Origin: Penelope pileata
Lineage: Eukaryota > Chordata > Aves > Galliformes > Cracidae
Length of the DNA stretch: 64,000 bases
Assembly: GCA_013396635.1 (NCBI GenBank)
Contig: WBMW01004162.1
Location: 238,389 to 302,388, forward strand
Direction: 5' to 3'
This document shows, piece after piece, positions 11,201 through 24,149 of this stretch (positions are counted from its first letter, which is position 1; each line of letters opens with the position of its first letter). The notes beneath the pieces are model-generated. The model had not been told where the DNA came from. It was given only the letters and a program-made list of their open reading frames with translations, and made no database searches. Both the position numbers and the translations under genes were made by a program.

Positions 11201-12160
11201 TGCATCTCATCGTCATCATGTATTCTATGTGCACGTCTTCCTTCCGAGGGATCCAGGCACAGGACAGTGGGATGGCACACGTTCCCTGCTCGTCTGCCAC
11301 ATGGTACCCAAGATGAGCAAACTGATGGCTGTGAGCTGCAGGGCTGTCCCTGTCTCCTCATCCTGCTGGAAATGGACATCAGCCCCATCCTGACCTTCTC
11401 CAAAGGCCACCAACCAACTCCAGGACTGAGATCTCGCTCTTCCTAGGGTCACAACGCCCAGCTTCACATTCCACCATCGACTTGCTCTTTCCACAGACAT
11501 GACTTCACCCCTTCCAGGTCATCTTGCAGTGTGGAAATCAATGTTGTGTGAAGATGTCAGCATCCCCCTGAACTCAGTGCCCTGAACTGTTTCTGCAGGG
11601 ATGAAGTTTGGATCGTAACAAAGGACGAATCTTGATAATCAATCCCAGCCTCCAAGAATTCAAGATAACACTTCAGGACATTGTCACAAAGTTAGTGCAA
11701 CACAAAAATCCACACGTGAGAGATCAGACAGATCTGCATCAACCTGCAATAACTGTGGTCTTCTCCTAGGTCCTTGGCAACGTATAAGCCAAGGGACCAC
11801 CCACATCCATCATCTCCCAAATGATGAACGCTACAGGATGAGAGGGGGAAGAACAACAAGGGAACAAAGGGTAGACTGCAGAAATCAGCCACCTCCAAGA
11901 GAACCTTCAGCTTTTGCCTAGAACTGACAATTTACTCATTTTCTCATCAAAATGAGGAAAAGCTGCCATGGCTCTCCAGGAGGAGAAACAGAAGGGCGAG
12001 GCAGACTTTGCCAAGAAGCACCGAGCTCCTGGGTGCATCCAAGCAGCACCCAGCCTGCAGCACCCGGCACCGCACGGGTCCTCCTCCATCGCTTCTCCCA
12101 AAAACGTTCGCGCTCAGAGGGAGGAGAGACGTGGGGGAAGGAAAGGGGATGAGTGAGAGT
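8226..12160. other. Intergenic stretch without recognised features
   Basis: No gene or transposon is recognised. The longest open frame (9594-10403, plus strand, 269 codons) shows no domain, has the low-information composition of surrounding DNA and is treated as chance. A 13-A tract lies near 8338-8350. Confidence 0.5.
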
Positions 12161-12560
12161 GCTGCCTACTGCAAATATTGACATAACCATTATGGGCATG
12201 TATAAAACTCCCATTTGTGTTATGTGAGCATTATATTCTTTGAATACTTCTGTCTTGAGGAATTCTTTATTTTGCTATAGAAGAAAAATGTTTTCATATT
12301 CTCTCCTGCCGTTCAGACCTGCAACCCAGTGAGCCCTTTTGCCCTTGAGAGCCATAACATTATTTGTTAACATTTTTATGATGCCAAATGGTCTGTGCTA
12401 GAACGGGTGCCATTCTTTAGCTGGGAAACCATATGGCATGCCGAGTAATAAATAAGGTATTGTGATAGTTAATGAACCTAATTGCTAGCAAAGGCTTTAA
12501 TACAGAGAATGTGCTGCTGAGAATTTAGCACCACATTAGAGATGCAGCAGAGCTCCTCTG
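12161..12560. promoter_or_regulatory. Candidate conserved noncoding element
   Basis: About 400 bases of AT-rich, non-repetitive sequence with TAAT/ATTA cores, GCCATAACATTATTTGTTAAC and a TAATAAATAAGG segment near 12446. It is flanked on both sides by GC-moderate CAGC-rich DNA. This is a strong composition shift with no coding frame, typical of developmental enhancers, but unproven. Confidence 0.3.
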
Positions 12561-14985
12561 ACTTCTGAGGCTTAATTTAAGTTCTATATTGCAAACTCCA
12601 GAAAATAATTCCAAACCCTCCTGCTGGAAAAGCAACCTGCTGGTAGACTGTGATTATACTGAATTACTAAAATCGCAATCAATTTTATACACTCAGTTAA
12701 CCCTTGCTGGGGAGCTCTCCTCTCGATTTGATAGGAAGCCACTTAAAGATGTATTGGAGCCCAAGGACTGTAAGCATCATGGTCAGCATCGGAGCAGCTT
12801 CTCTCCCTGGCATCTCCCTGTGCTGGGAGGGAGCCTGAGAGCCTCTGCATGTACAGCTGAGCTGGCTGCCCACAAAGTGCCCACAAAGCAGGGAGCAGAA
12901 GCCGTGATTAGGAACGGTCACTGCTATTTTACGCCGTGACCAAGGCGTTAACTGCTGCCATCAAATCACGGCAAGCAGACGTGGCACAAAGCACAGAGCT
13001 GCCTCTGCCTCGCAGCTCCCATGTAGTGCTCTCAAACTTTGCAAGAGCAGCACAAGGCGACTTCCTAAGGGAGTTTTGCTTTATTTCTGGCTTCTTCAGC
13101 TCTGGAGAATGGAGACCTCAGAGCAACAAAATCCCTGGGATGGCTACAGATCGTATTTTAACACGAGAGCTTCCAGCCCAGAGAACATGGAGATGACTGC
13201 CACAGCGAGCTTCTGCTTTCCCCAGTGCTGTCTGTGCACAGCCACTGCTGCTGCCATCTTGCTCGAGGGCTCTGAAGATGCAAACTGCAGTCCAGGACAC
13301 CAAATACTCTCTGTGAAGGCTGATGCAAAGTACACCAAAGCCCACGTGAAGATGCAGATGAAGAGGTTCATGGAATGCTATTTTGGAGGCCCTCCAGGAG
13401 CAGGAACCTGCTCCCTTGTGCTGAGTGGATGCCACACGTTGAGGGCAGCATGCAGGACCGGCTGCAGGTCCCTGCTGCAGGCTCCCTTCTGCTTCAGAAC
13501 CACAAAACCCCGGCAGAAAATGTGCTCACTAGCAAAGAAGCAGAGCAGGTCGATTGATTCTGTGCTGAAGTGGTGCTGGGGTAACTCCAGGCACAAGATC
13601 AGTGCAAATTTCCCATTGGGCTCTGGACAGCGCTGTCACCTTGCAGGGGCTCCTGCAGCACTCCAGCACCTGCAGAGAGCAGTGCAAGGACCTCTGGGTG
13701 CTTGCATCGTGCCCCAGGCTCTGGGCACGCAGTGCAGATGGAGCACGGCATCACTGCAGAGGCAGAAGGTGGTGGGGGCAGAGCCCGAGCGTAGCATCGA
13801 ATGAGGGAAGTGCCAAGATAAAGAGTCGCATCGTGTGGATTTAATACTGTACATAAATACACTTTACAATCTCAGGAAGGCTCTGTGCTAAGAGGAAACC
13901 ATTGGAATATTTTATAGTGATGCAGATCGAGTGAAAAGACTGTGAATAAATAAAAGGGAAGATAATTATTTGATGGAGTTCTCTTAGGATATGCCACAGC
14001 GGGGAATACTTACGGAGAATACATATTACTGGAGAGACACAGCTATTCAAGCATCAAACTAACCTATAAATTGTCACAGGAGAAAATTGGAGGAGAGGAA
14101 TGGATGGGGTTTTGGGCACTGCTCTCATTATTAACGTCGGGTTTCGCTTTCTACCTTTCTCGTCACAATTCCCTGTGCCCAAGGAGTCACAGTCCCTGGA
14201 AGAGGGAATGCTGCGCCCAATAAATGTCTTGGAGGAGTTACGGCCACGGCACTACAGGAACGAGATGGCACCATCCATCTCCCCGCCATCTGCGCGGCAT
14301 CGCCGGGCCGCAGCAGCATCCTGCTCCTGCACATCCCACCCCGTGCACACCCGTGGGGGCAGAGGCACAGCCCATGGGTGCACACCCCGTGCTGCAACAC
14401 GGGGATTGTTGATGGAGGATGTGTAACCAGCCCCTTCCTACCAGACCCCAACGTGGGGATGGGTTTCTGGCTCCTACCCAGGGCTGTGCACGTCTCCCCC
14501 AATGCTCAATTTCTCATTTTCTCCCAACTGAAAATTTACAAAATCGTTTTCTCTAAGATGGCCCCCACTGAGCACAGCCTACCCCACGACCAACCCTTCT
14601 CACCCAGCACTTTCCAACGCCACGTTGCGTGCACTTGGCCCCTCTTCCCCACCTTGGAGCCTGTGGCAGGGATTTGTCTGGAGCCAGAGTGCTTCCTAGA
14701 GGCAGAGCTGGAGAGAGCCTGCATCCCTCCTTGCAACAGCATCATGTACAGAGCTACGAGTTAATAATGAACGCAATCACCCCACGACTTTACTCACCCA
14801 TCTCCTTAATGGCCAGTTGCAGCTTGAAATTAGCCACAAAACCTTGATTGTAAAATGAAAGAATTACAACCAGTCGCAACGCCTATCACACGTGAACCCG
14901 TTGGTTCCCATCGATCCAGGGAGGCTCCAGATCCACAGCAGGGACGCGGTGCTGCCTTCTGGAGCCAGCCAGTCCCACCCTAAAT
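12561..14985. other. Intergenic; AT-rich patch at 13830-14060
   Basis: Mostly featureless. The patch at 13830-14060 is AT-rich with GAATAAATAAAAGGG and TATTTTATAG words and could be regulatory. The open frames at 13076-13804 (both strands) carry no recognisable domain. Confidence 0.4.
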
Positions 14986-15425
14986 ACGTTTGTGATAATC
15001 ACTGGCAGGCCAGTAATTAATAAAACAGCCATTCTCCTTTTCACACTCTGAATCGAGCCCTTGTCATGGCGTGCGGACCCCAAACTTCGCTCATATACGT
15101 GCATTTATTGCCCTTGGAAACAGCAAGATTTAAAGCCCCCATTCTCGTCGGGGGAAGAGCTGACATTGCCTGGAGTATAAATGTGGCCCTGAAATCTCTA
15201 AGCAAGTTTAATGAATGTAACAGTAACACAGCAGGTGTTCATTAACCTTTCCCCTCCCAGACAAGTCACAAGTTGAAAATATAATCCCTGTAGCATTTGC
15301 TGCTATGGGAAAACCCTAAATGGATGTCAGAAACGCAGTATTACTTCTCCAAAGGTTGACTCAGGAATCCTATAAAAACAGCACCTACAAAATGGAAACC
15401 ATGCACGCAGCCTGTAGGTAAGAGC
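14986..15425. promoter_or_regulatory. Candidate conserved noncoding element
   Basis: A contiguous AT-rich block with GCCAGTAATTAATAAAAC (about 15008-15025), a GAGTATAAATG TATA-like word near 15173 and CTATAAAAACAGC near 15370. The tone changes abruptly to GC-rich sequence at about 15430. No coding potential was seen. Confidence 0.3.
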
Positions 15426-18055
15426 AGCGTGTTTTACAGCTTGTTAACTGAGTGCTGCTCCTCTGCTTCTCCCTTTTTCAGTGTTTTGGCTCTTGTGCTC
15501 CTTCCTGCAGCACCCCTTTCACCCACACCTCCCCAGCCCTCACTTCTGGCTGAAACAATGGGCTGATACCATCCCCTCTGAATCGAGGCTCTCCAGGAGC
15601 TGGGGGAACCTTTGGTTCTCTGATGGGAAAGGTACAAGACCCTGCGCTGCCAAACCCCGTGCAATTAGCAGATGCTCCTTATTTTAAGCCAGGCTTGCCA
15701 CTGCTTCCAAAATCCCAAGGCAGAATGCAGGATACCTCTAAGGGTAGCTCAGGCACTGAAACCCAAGGCACTCTGATCACAATAGGGCTCCCTCCTCCTC
15801 TCCTGCCAGAAGGGAATTGCTCCATCACCGCACCCAGAGTGGGGCTCCCTATCTGCTGCCGTCATTCATTCCTTTCCTGCAAATCCCCACAAATTAGTGG
15901 GACCCCAGGGATGCTCGCAGCCCACCTGTTCTCATTGTCTGCATCCCAGCTTTGACATTTGGAGGCTGGGGAGCAGATCTCAGCCTCGGGAAACGGGGCC
16001 ATAAAACATCTGATAATGCGGTACCTGCCAGCCCCAGCCCTCCTGTGTGGGGAAGGGGCTGCGGGCAGGAGCTGGGAGGATCAAGCTTTCAGCATTGCAG
16101 TTGTAGGGATGCTCACAGTGCCAGGCTCTCTGTGCCTTGCAGCACACCCATGGCACCTCACTGCCTGCTGTGCTGGCCCGCAGCAATTCTCCTACCCAGG
16201 TTTAAATCCTCTGCTGGAGGTCATACTCAGGTGAGTATTGGCTCATTTACTCTAAATGCACAATGCTGTTTTAATTAATGCCATGCTGGACCACTGCGGC
16301 CCCAAACAAATGAGCTCTAAATGCATTTTGTGAAACAGGATGTGTTTTGTTAAAAGGGGACAGGAGGAGGGCCATTTTTAAAGCCACTGTGTCACTGTGA
16401 TGTGATGAAATCACTAAGCAGCACACGGGGCCTGAAAGCTGCAAGGCCCCACACCTCCCTGAATCCTTTGTGTCACAGCAGCACCAGGAACAAACCCACA
16501 GCAGAGACCCCTACCCCTGCTCCTGGCCCCATCACCAGCTCCATGCTGCAGATGCACCAGAACCACCACCAAAGGACAACTCCATGTGCCCTGCTTTCCA
16601 TGCAGCTTTTGTCCACGTTTGCCAAAGGATGAAGGCAGCAGCACATGTGCTGCCCCATCACCCGGCTGCCCGCTGTCTTTTGGGCCATGTGAGCCCACTG
16701 CAGTGGTCACCTATGGGAGGGGAGGAGTCGCAAGCATAGCACATCCCTGGAATTTTCCTAAAATCAGGCAGGAGGATGGAAGAGACCTAAGTGATCCCTC
16801 TCTGCAGCAGCAGAGAGCAGTGAGCCCACGTCACACCTCGGTCCATAGGACACGCAAACTCATCACCCCTGCCTCTTCACTCATCCCTCACACACACCCC
16901 AGGAGCTGACAGCGCTCAGATTCATTCCCAATTAAGAAAAAACCTTTTTAAAAAAATAAATATAAACAACATTGGGAACTTCCCAGCTAAAGGAACCCAT
17001 TGAGTGAGAGCTCAGCTCCGCCAACTGCAGCTGCTGCTGCTGCCCCACTGACTCCAGCACTGGTTCGTACCCACCAGGGATTTGGCTCTATGGATGTGTA
17101 TTTTAGCAAACAGATCTGTCTGCAGGCATCAGCCCCCACAAAGAACATTTCCTTCGCATACATCCCCCAGCTCCCTGCTCAGAGTGCTGCTGCTCGCAAC
17201 GAGCATCGCCACGCTGTGCTGCCAGCAGAGAGGAAGCAAGATGTGAACGCGCTCCAAAGCTCCCAACTCACGTTTCTGACACCTGCACCAGCCCCAGCAG
17301 CTTTGTCTGGAGCTGCCGTGCAGATCTGCATCGACTCACTGTGCTGTGTGGGAGGCAAGGGTGGATCCTGATGTAGAGCACGAAAGCAAAACCAAAACTG
17401 CCTGGAGAGGCCGTGCAGCACCACGCCCAAGGGCAGCCACCCCGCTAATTCCAGCGGATTGAGGAGCAGGATAAATATTGTTATAGGGCTCGATGTGCTT
17501 GGGCAGAGGGAATGGTGCTGAGGTGATGCAGTGGGATGGGGGTTGCAGTGCTGCTGTGCCCAGGGGCAGAGCACTCGCTTCCCCTTTGCAGAGGTGAAGG
17601 ATACGAGCACCTTTGGAGCTCAGCTGTGCCTTAGTTGCTGCTTTCTGCTGCAGGAGGTGCTGAGCAAACCGTGCCCTTTGGCTTTCACCACCTTAAGGGG
17701 AAGCCGTGAGCTCAAGGTTTCCCAACCCCAGAGATGATGCTCAACCATAGGGCTGTGCCAGCACAGCCGAGGACAGAGCAGGACAGCAGCAGCCAAGCAG
17801 CAGGGCTCAGTGCCTCCACACCCAGGTCTGGGCAGCCCAAAGCAACCCCAGCACTGAAACCCAGCTGCTCCCACCCCAGATTCCAGCAGCTATCTCCCAG
17901 CTCTACCTCCCAGCACTCGGGATGCATTCACAGCATTACCCAGCCAAGCATCACCACTGCCACAGCTCTCAGAGCTCAGCACCGCCAGGGCGAGACAACA
18001 CAGAGGTGTGCTATGAATCACACCAGGATTCCGAAGCAGAGCCCCATTAATGAAA
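15426..18055. other. Intergenic stretch without recognised features
   Basis: No gene or identifiable transposon. A short A-rich patch at 16930-16975 (AAAAAAATAAATATAAAC) is the only notable composition change. Confidence 0.5.
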
Positions 18056-18360
18056 CCGCTCAGAGCCATCGCCGTTCTTAGTCAAGTACTGTAGAGATGA
18101 AAGCCTTATTTATGAGTGAGATATATCTGCAGAGGGAGCAATAAACCGCAAAGCAAAGTATGAAGGTTTGCAGCAAATGTAGTAAAGTTTTATACTCCTG
18201 AAAACTAGGAATAAAAGATTGAAGCGTTTAAAACAAAGTGGAGAGAAAGGGTTTCCACAGGACTGTAAAACACTCTTACAACAGTTAATTGCCAGCTCCT
18301 TGTTACAGCACGGAGAAATTCAAAGCAGAAAAAGAGCTGCTTAAATCTCTGTCAATGGGT
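18056..18360. promoter_or_regulatory. Candidate conserved noncoding element
   Basis: AT-rich, non-repetitive sequence with AGCCTTATTTATGAGTGAG, GCAATAAACCGCAAAG and AGTTAATTGCC words, flanked by CAGC-rich DNA. There is no open frame of interest. Regulatory status is inferred from composition only. Confidence 0.28.
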
Positions 18361-18642
18361 AAGAGAGGAAATGAGAGGTAAGGAGCTCAGGGGAGGGTGA
18401 GTGTTGGCTCCAGGACTACACAGAGGACGAGGTGTCCTGGTGCTCCCATGCCAACGAGGCCACAGTCTCAGAGCAGGAACAGGACCCAAGGTGAGATCCC
18501 AGCACTGCACACACTCAGCCCATTCACCAAGCACGTCCTTCAGCTGTGAGCACATCAAAATGCAAGCAACAAAACCAGCCAAGCCCCTGCCCTGGCTCAG
18601 CAGCATCCCCAGCAAAACCCACAGTGGGCAGGAGCAGGTAAA

Positions 18643-18684
18643 ACACAAAGCTGCATCAGTTCTACACAAAGCTGCATCAGTTCT
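18643..18684. repeat. 21-bp perfect tandem duplication
   Basis: Two identical 21-base copies, each beginning ACACAAAGCTGC and ending ATCAGTTCT, at 18643-18663 and 18664-18684. Perfect identity suggests a recent slippage duplication. Confidence 0.9.
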
Positions 18685-19645
18685 CTGTGCACTCCATCGA
18701 GCTAGAGAAGAGCACCCAGCATCCCCCATGTAAAAGTTCCATTGCAGGGGCTGTTTGGAAGTTCTATTTCAGAAAAACACATACTTGTTCCTCCCCCCAC
18801 CCAAGCAACCAGTGTTCAACAAACAAATAGCTGCTCCCCTTCTCTAAAATTATATGAAACTGGAAGCAATTACTTCTCATATGGTTCCTTTATGCGTTTT
18901 CCTGCAAATGCAGGGGAGAACAGCACCTGTCTCAGTGCACTTCATCACATAAAGTAGAAAAGTGGTTCTGCTTTAACACTTCCACCGAGACCACCCCTGT
19001 TATCATCACCCGATGCCAGCCCATGCTGGAGACAGGCACCCACCACAGCCATGTCCAAAGGGATCCCTCCCCCCTCCAGCCCCCAGTGAGGAACACTCTG
19101 ATGCCAGCAAAAGGAACACAGCCCCACAGGGGTGGGAATCACGCTGAAAATCACGCTAAAACTGAGCTCTGTGCCGCACGACTCTTCACCTACCTGTCTC
19201 CCAAGAGCCAGGATCCAGCAGGACAGGGACAGAGAAAAAACAGACCCCACCTCCCCACGCCCCTTATCACCTCCCCAGCACCACTGCCTGCCCAGGTGGA
19301 GGGGAGGCTGCAGGTGCTCCTCGTGACACTGATGAGGCACAGCCCTGTCCTATCAGCCCCCCACTCCTCCCCTCCCTGCACCATTTCTGCAGGAACTTTT
19401 TTTTCCCCTCTGCTCAGTGGCAGATATTGTGCATTATCCAGTAAAGTAACCAGAGAAACACATTGCACTCACCACGGCGTAAATACCGAAATGCTGTTTA
19501 TATCAATCAGACAAGCACTTAGGTAGAGATGACAATGGAGCTCGCAGAGCCCTAATCACATACTTTGAAGGAACTAAAAGTACTGGGGAAAATGGAAATC
19601 AGATGTCTAGCACCGAGATTTCAATAGAGCCAGAAAGCTGGGGAG

Positions 19646-19699
19646 GCAGAGATGCAGGGGGATGCAGAGATGCACGGGGATGCAGAGATGCATGGGGAG
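19646..19699. repeat. 18-bp tandem repeat, 3 copies
   Basis: The unit GCAGAGATGCANGGGGAT (N = G, C, T in successive copies) occurs at 19646-19663, 19664-19681 and 19682-19699, the last ending AG. The unit has itself grown from GATGCA sub-repeats. Confidence 0.85.
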
Positions 19700-20744
19700 G
19701 CTGCTCCAGGCCCTGGTTGGGGGCACACGTGGGGGCACCCAGGGAGGGCTCTGCAGAGGGGCAGGAGGCAGAGGCTGCTGGAGAGCCATTCCCATCAGCA
19801 GCGAGTGACAAGGTGACAAAGCGAGTGTGGGCCCACCCATAAGCCGTGCTAGGCACGCTGGGGGTTGACAATTTATACTTCTATCCCCAAATGGTGCCGC
19901 ACAACACAGTGAGAACTGACTGCAGGCAGGTGCACAGGAGCTGTGCTGGGGAAGGGCACCAGGGCTGAGCCCCCAGGCTCGGGGCTTCGGCTGATCGCCT
20001 GCAGGGGGGTTATTCTGGTTTTACATAGCCCAATATCTGAAAAGATAATAAATTTAAACTCTCTGTAAGTTCACAAGCACTCAGACTCAGCTTTGGGGCT
20101 CAATCTGTTCAGTGAGACCTGCTGCAAGCCTGGGGCTGGCAGGGAATGGAAGTGCTTATCCCCATCTCTAGCACTTTCCCTAGGGCACAGGCTGGAGCAT
20201 CACTGGATTTTCACTTCCAGTATTTTCTTTGCTGCTGACATCTTCCCTTTGGTGAGAGCTTTCCCCTTGCATGTGCCTGGGGGGATGACACAGGGCAGCT
20301 GCACCTTGGCACAGCATGCAGCACTTCTTTAAATCCTTCCTCGAGCACCCAGGATTTATTAAGAGGAGGCAGAAACCCTGGAGCAGCGGGCAGTGCGTGC
20401 CGTTCGCTTTGCTCTCCCAAGAAAACCCACGGAACACACCCTCCTTCCACAGTGACATCCTTTTAAACCTCTCACGGCAGCTGGTTTCCCATGCAGGCGA
20501 TACGGGGAGCACGAAGCCAGGTCTCCTCGGGATGGGAAGCGGGGCACCTCCCCAGCACCGGGGCTCCCAGGCGCTCCGTAGCGCAGCAGAGGCCGCCGGC
20601 TGCGGCGCGGAGCGATGCTGACACCGCGCGGCCGCGGCCCCGAACTGCGCGGGGGCGACGGAACCCACCGGAGCGATCGTCGCCGGGGTTTTTGCAGGCA
20701 TTTCTCGTAGGCAGGGGAGATGGGGAAGGGTCTGAGCGCAGCGC

Positions 20745-21098
20745 TGTGGGAGCGGCTGAAGGAATGGGATGGGGCAGTGTGGGGCAGAGGGGGCTCAGGG
20801 GGACCTCATGGCTCCCTACAGCCCCTGGAAAGAGGTTGGGGTGAGGGGGGGTCCTCTGCTCCCAGGGAACAGCGATAGGATGAGAGGGGATGGCCTCACG
20901 TTGTGCAGGGGAGGTCAGGGTGGATATTAGGAGACTCTCTTCTCCCAAAGAGTGGTCAACATTGACACAGCTGCCCAGGGAGAAGTGGGGTCACCGTCCC
21001 TGGGGGTGTTCCAGAACAGATGTGGCACTTGGGAACGTGCTGGGGATGGGCTGGGGCTGGATCTTAGAGATCTTTTCCATCTTCACAGATTCTATAAA
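20745..21098 (+). mobile_element. CR1 LINE 3' fragment
   Basis: The stretch follows the 3' end of avian CR1 in order: a GGCAGAGGGGGCTCAGG segment, ACCTCATGGCTCC, GATAGGATGAGAGGGGATGGCC, GGTGGATATTAGGAG, CAGCTGCCCAGGGAGAAGTGG, GGGTGTTCCAGAAC, GATGTGGCACTTGGG, GATCTTTTCCATCTTCACAG, and a terminal ATTCTATAAAG in place of the usual ATTCTATG. It is truncated at the 5' end, moderately diverged and carries no open reading frame. The left boundary is approximate. Confidence 0.88.
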
Positions 21099-21169
21099 GA
21101 GATTCCTCCTCCTTCCCACAGCAGAGAACACAGCCCTCTGCCAGGGGATCAAACGGCCTTAAAACTTCC

Positions 21170-21375
21170 TTGTCACATTATATTACTGAGCACTTAATGC
21201 TGCTATTAAGAAATAATCATATTGGGTGCTCAAACGCTGTTTACAAAGCTGTCAGACTGCAAATGCCAGCCATGCTGATTCGCGCCGTACTGCTTTATTG
21301 CTGTCAATTACTGTAAAGCCACGGCCATGAAACGTAATCCCAGGGATTGTCATTAATTACAGTCATTTGTAAAGG
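21170..21375. promoter_or_regulatory. Candidate conserved noncoding element
   Basis: Directly after the CR1 fragment comes AT-rich unique sequence with GAGCACTTAATGCTG, GCTGTCAATTACTG and TTGTCATTAATTACAG, that is several TAAT/ATTA and TGTCA (TALE-type) cores close together. It contains no coding frame. Confidence 0.32.
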
Positions 21376-22190
21376 GGATTGTGTGGCTCAGGGGCTGCTG
21401 GTGGGATTGTAATAGTGAGCGTTATGGAAGAAGTAAAACAGTGGGGAAAAAAAAAAGGAAGAGCAACAGAAACTGCATGGAGGGATGTTGGTTGTGAATG
21501 ATAGTGAGTGGCATGCAGCAGGGAGCAGCTGTCCCTGCACATGTCCAGAGATGGGAGCACAGTTACACAGGGAGAATGCAACCCCGTGCTGCGTGGGGAT
21601 TGTTCCCTTCACCACCCGCAGTGCTGCACTGGGACTGGGGCTGCCCGTGCAGCTGGGAGAGGACATCAGCCCGTGTCTGGGAGAAGCTGCTGCCCTGCCA
21701 CCAGCACTGCCACGCTCTGCAGCCCCAACTGCTGCCTCCTGGAAAGCGGCTGCACGGGGAGGGATGGGGGCTGCCAGGGGGTGAGGATGGCTGACGGCCC
21801 CGTGCAGCTCCGCAGTGCCCAGAGAGAAGCAGCCCAGCCCCAGTCCCTGGCGGAGCTGCACAGTGCAGCCTCTGAGCTCGCAGCCCTAGCAGAGATAGAA
21901 GGGGGTGATCGGGTCATCTGCACCCACTTCTTGTTAACAACTCAACAAAAAGCCCCAGAGAAGCTCCTAAGGCTGTGCTGCACTGTTTGCAGCAGCGCAG
22001 ACTTTTTGCTGGGCTGGAGAGCACCGAACCTCTCTGCCACTCAGTACTTAACGCTGAGCATAACGTTGTTCCTATAAGGACCTTTGTGAGTGTCAACAGA
22101 GGCACAGTAAACGCAGGAGCCCAGCAGCTGCTGACACGTTCTCTGGAAATAACATGCCCAGGTCTCGTAGCGCGGGTGTCTTTAATCGCT
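21376..22190. other. Intergenic stretch without recognised features
   Basis: GC-moderate sequence with an A10 tract near 21447-21456. Overlapping plus-strand open frames at 21485-22077 have no domain and mixed composition. Confidence 0.45.
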
Positions 22191-22320
22191 GTTTAACTGT
22201 TCCAACATCAGCATTGCTGGAGATTTTTATGGTCTGTTTAAAAAGCACAATGATTCCCTTCATGGGGAACTTTGTAGCTACAATTACCCTTCTGTTGCAA
22301 CCTGTCAGGAGTAATTGAAA
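22191..22320. promoter_or_regulatory. Candidate conserved noncoding element (short)
   Basis: About 130 bases with GGTCTGTTTAAAAAGCAC, GTAGCTACAATTACCC and GAGTAATTGAAAG. It is non-repetitive, AT-rich and bounded by GC-rich DNA. Confidence 0.25.
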
Positions 22321-23070
22321 GTCTTTCCCAGGCAGCAGGCTGGGGCATCCTGCTTGCCTTTGGCTCTCCCTGTAACAGGAGCAGGCAGGGTGGGTGCTGG
22401 TGGGACCGGTGTGAGCGAGGGGAGGGTTGGTGCAGCACCAGGCTGAGCCTTCCACACCGGCACACACAGCTCAGCACTGTCAGTGTGACGGAAAGGATGC
22501 TAAAAGAGGTGGCAGTTTGGCTTCTTGGGTCACCCACAGCCAGCACGGTCTCTCGGGCACGTCCCACGCCAGCCCCCTGCACATCCCCTGTGCCATGCAC
22601 GCAGGCACCGTGCCAGGCCCTGCCCTGCAGCTGGAGAGCTCTGCAGGGGCAGGTGACAAGCTCACGTGTGCAGGGGTGGCAGCGGGTTCAGGGCAGCATG
22701 TGTGATCTCAGCCTGGGATGAAGGGGTGGCCATAGCATTTGTTAATGCATTTCTAAAAGATCATGAAGGGTGTGAAATCGCAGCACAGAGCAACAACAGA
22801 AGAGGAAAACCAGGCAGAGCTGCAGGATACAACCTGCAAAATTAACTGAGAAAATACAAAAGGGGGGAGCCACTCTGCCAGCCTTCTGCTGCTCCACATC
22901 CCCACTCCTTCCCTGCTCCAGTTTGAGCTCTGCCTCCTCCCTGTGCCAGCGTGCCTTACCCCTGGCTGTCTGAACACAAAGCAGGACTGGAGCCCAGAAG
23001 CCCACTGCAGCTCAGTTTATTCAGCAGTAACCACAGCTGCTGTTCTCGTCTGCTCCTCGCCCTCTTTGTA
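22321..23070. other. Intergenic stretch without recognised features
   Basis: No gene or transposon recognised. The composition is ordinary CAGC/CCTGC-rich bird intergenic DNA. Confidence 0.45.
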
Positions 23071-23310
23071 CAGGTGTCAGTCATGGGAGTTCAATGGCCC
23101 TAATGAAAATTGCTTATAGGGATAAGGTGTGCTGTTATTGTATTAGCTGGTGTGACCCATTCTTCGAGGCTCTCCAGTGAAAGGATTGTCATCTGCAGTG
23201 GCTTTGTCTGACTGATCTCTCTATCATTTGCTGTAATTACGGGCACCTGTTTTCTGGCAGGATAGCGAGGCGTGGAGAATTTTCAAGCATCCACTTTCCA
23301 TCGAGCAGCC
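23071..23310. promoter_or_regulatory. Candidate conserved noncoding element
   Basis: Unique sequence with CCCTAATGAAAATTGC, GCTTATAGGGATAAGG (imperfect dyad CTTATaGGGATAAG), ATTGTATTAGC and GCTGTAATTACGGGCACC. The dense homeobox-type cores on a non-repetitive background make it one of the better enhancer-like blocks between ZBTB16 and RBM7. Confidence 0.33.
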
Positions 23311-24149
23311 CCATTACCACAGCACTGCAAAAGATTGTCATCTGCACAGAGAAGCCATCGAGGCAGCTGAATAACCTGAGGAGTGCGTGCAATCAGGCGA
23401 GGGGAAGGCACGGCCGAGGTGCAATCAGCACCGAGGCTGCTCTGCAGACACAGGACAGACACAGCAGGGACTGCTGTGGGCTCCTGGGCTGTGCCCCACT
23501 GCTGGAGCCCTGAGCCTACCTGGGGGGAGGCTCAGAGGTCTGTAGCCAAGGGTATGACATTGATTTCTTGGGCTCTTTCCTTGTGTAAGTGGTAATTGTT
23601 CAAAATAATTATTAGTGGAACAGTAAGAAGCACAGCGCCGAGAGTCGAACCTGAAGGTGAAAGGAGTGAGCAGAATTGGTTGAAGTTTTTGTAATATTCA
23701 AGAACAAAAGTGCCTGTGTGTTTAGAGTGTATTTAAGAAGCTTAAGAACATGGTTTGCCCTCAAAGCAAAAACCTTTGGGTGTTTTTTTTCTTCTTTTTG
23801 AAAAGGGAATAAGAGTAACAAAAAAGGCAAAAACCGCAACAGGACTGTGAGAACGCGCCTGTGAAAAATCTCAAAGTTTCCCTTTCCCTCGCTGTGCATT
23901 TTTCCAAGTCTGGACCACACAAGGCTGCCACGAGCAAAGGGGAGCCCACCTCTCTGAACTCAGCGTGCTGGGTATGGCACCACGCAGAACTGCAGCACCT
24001 GCGAGGAGGGGCCCAGCCCACACGAAGCAAGCTGGAGATGGTAGAGCTGTGAAACGATTCCAGCCAAACCCAAGGGGACCCAGTAAGGAGAAAACACAGA
24101 AGAAAGTAAATGAGGCTCCAGGGAAATTAAGCCAAAGTGGAAGTCCTGG
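23311..24149. other. Intergenic stretch without recognised features
   Basis: No gene is seen. The GAGAGTCGAACCTGAA segment near 23640 only superficially resembles a tRNA T arm. The rest is ordinary. Confidence 0.45.

Noticed and set aside
23630..23660. Possible tRNA B box (GGTTCGACTC on the minus strand)
   Set aside because: The flanking bases do not form a T stem and there is no cloverleaf.
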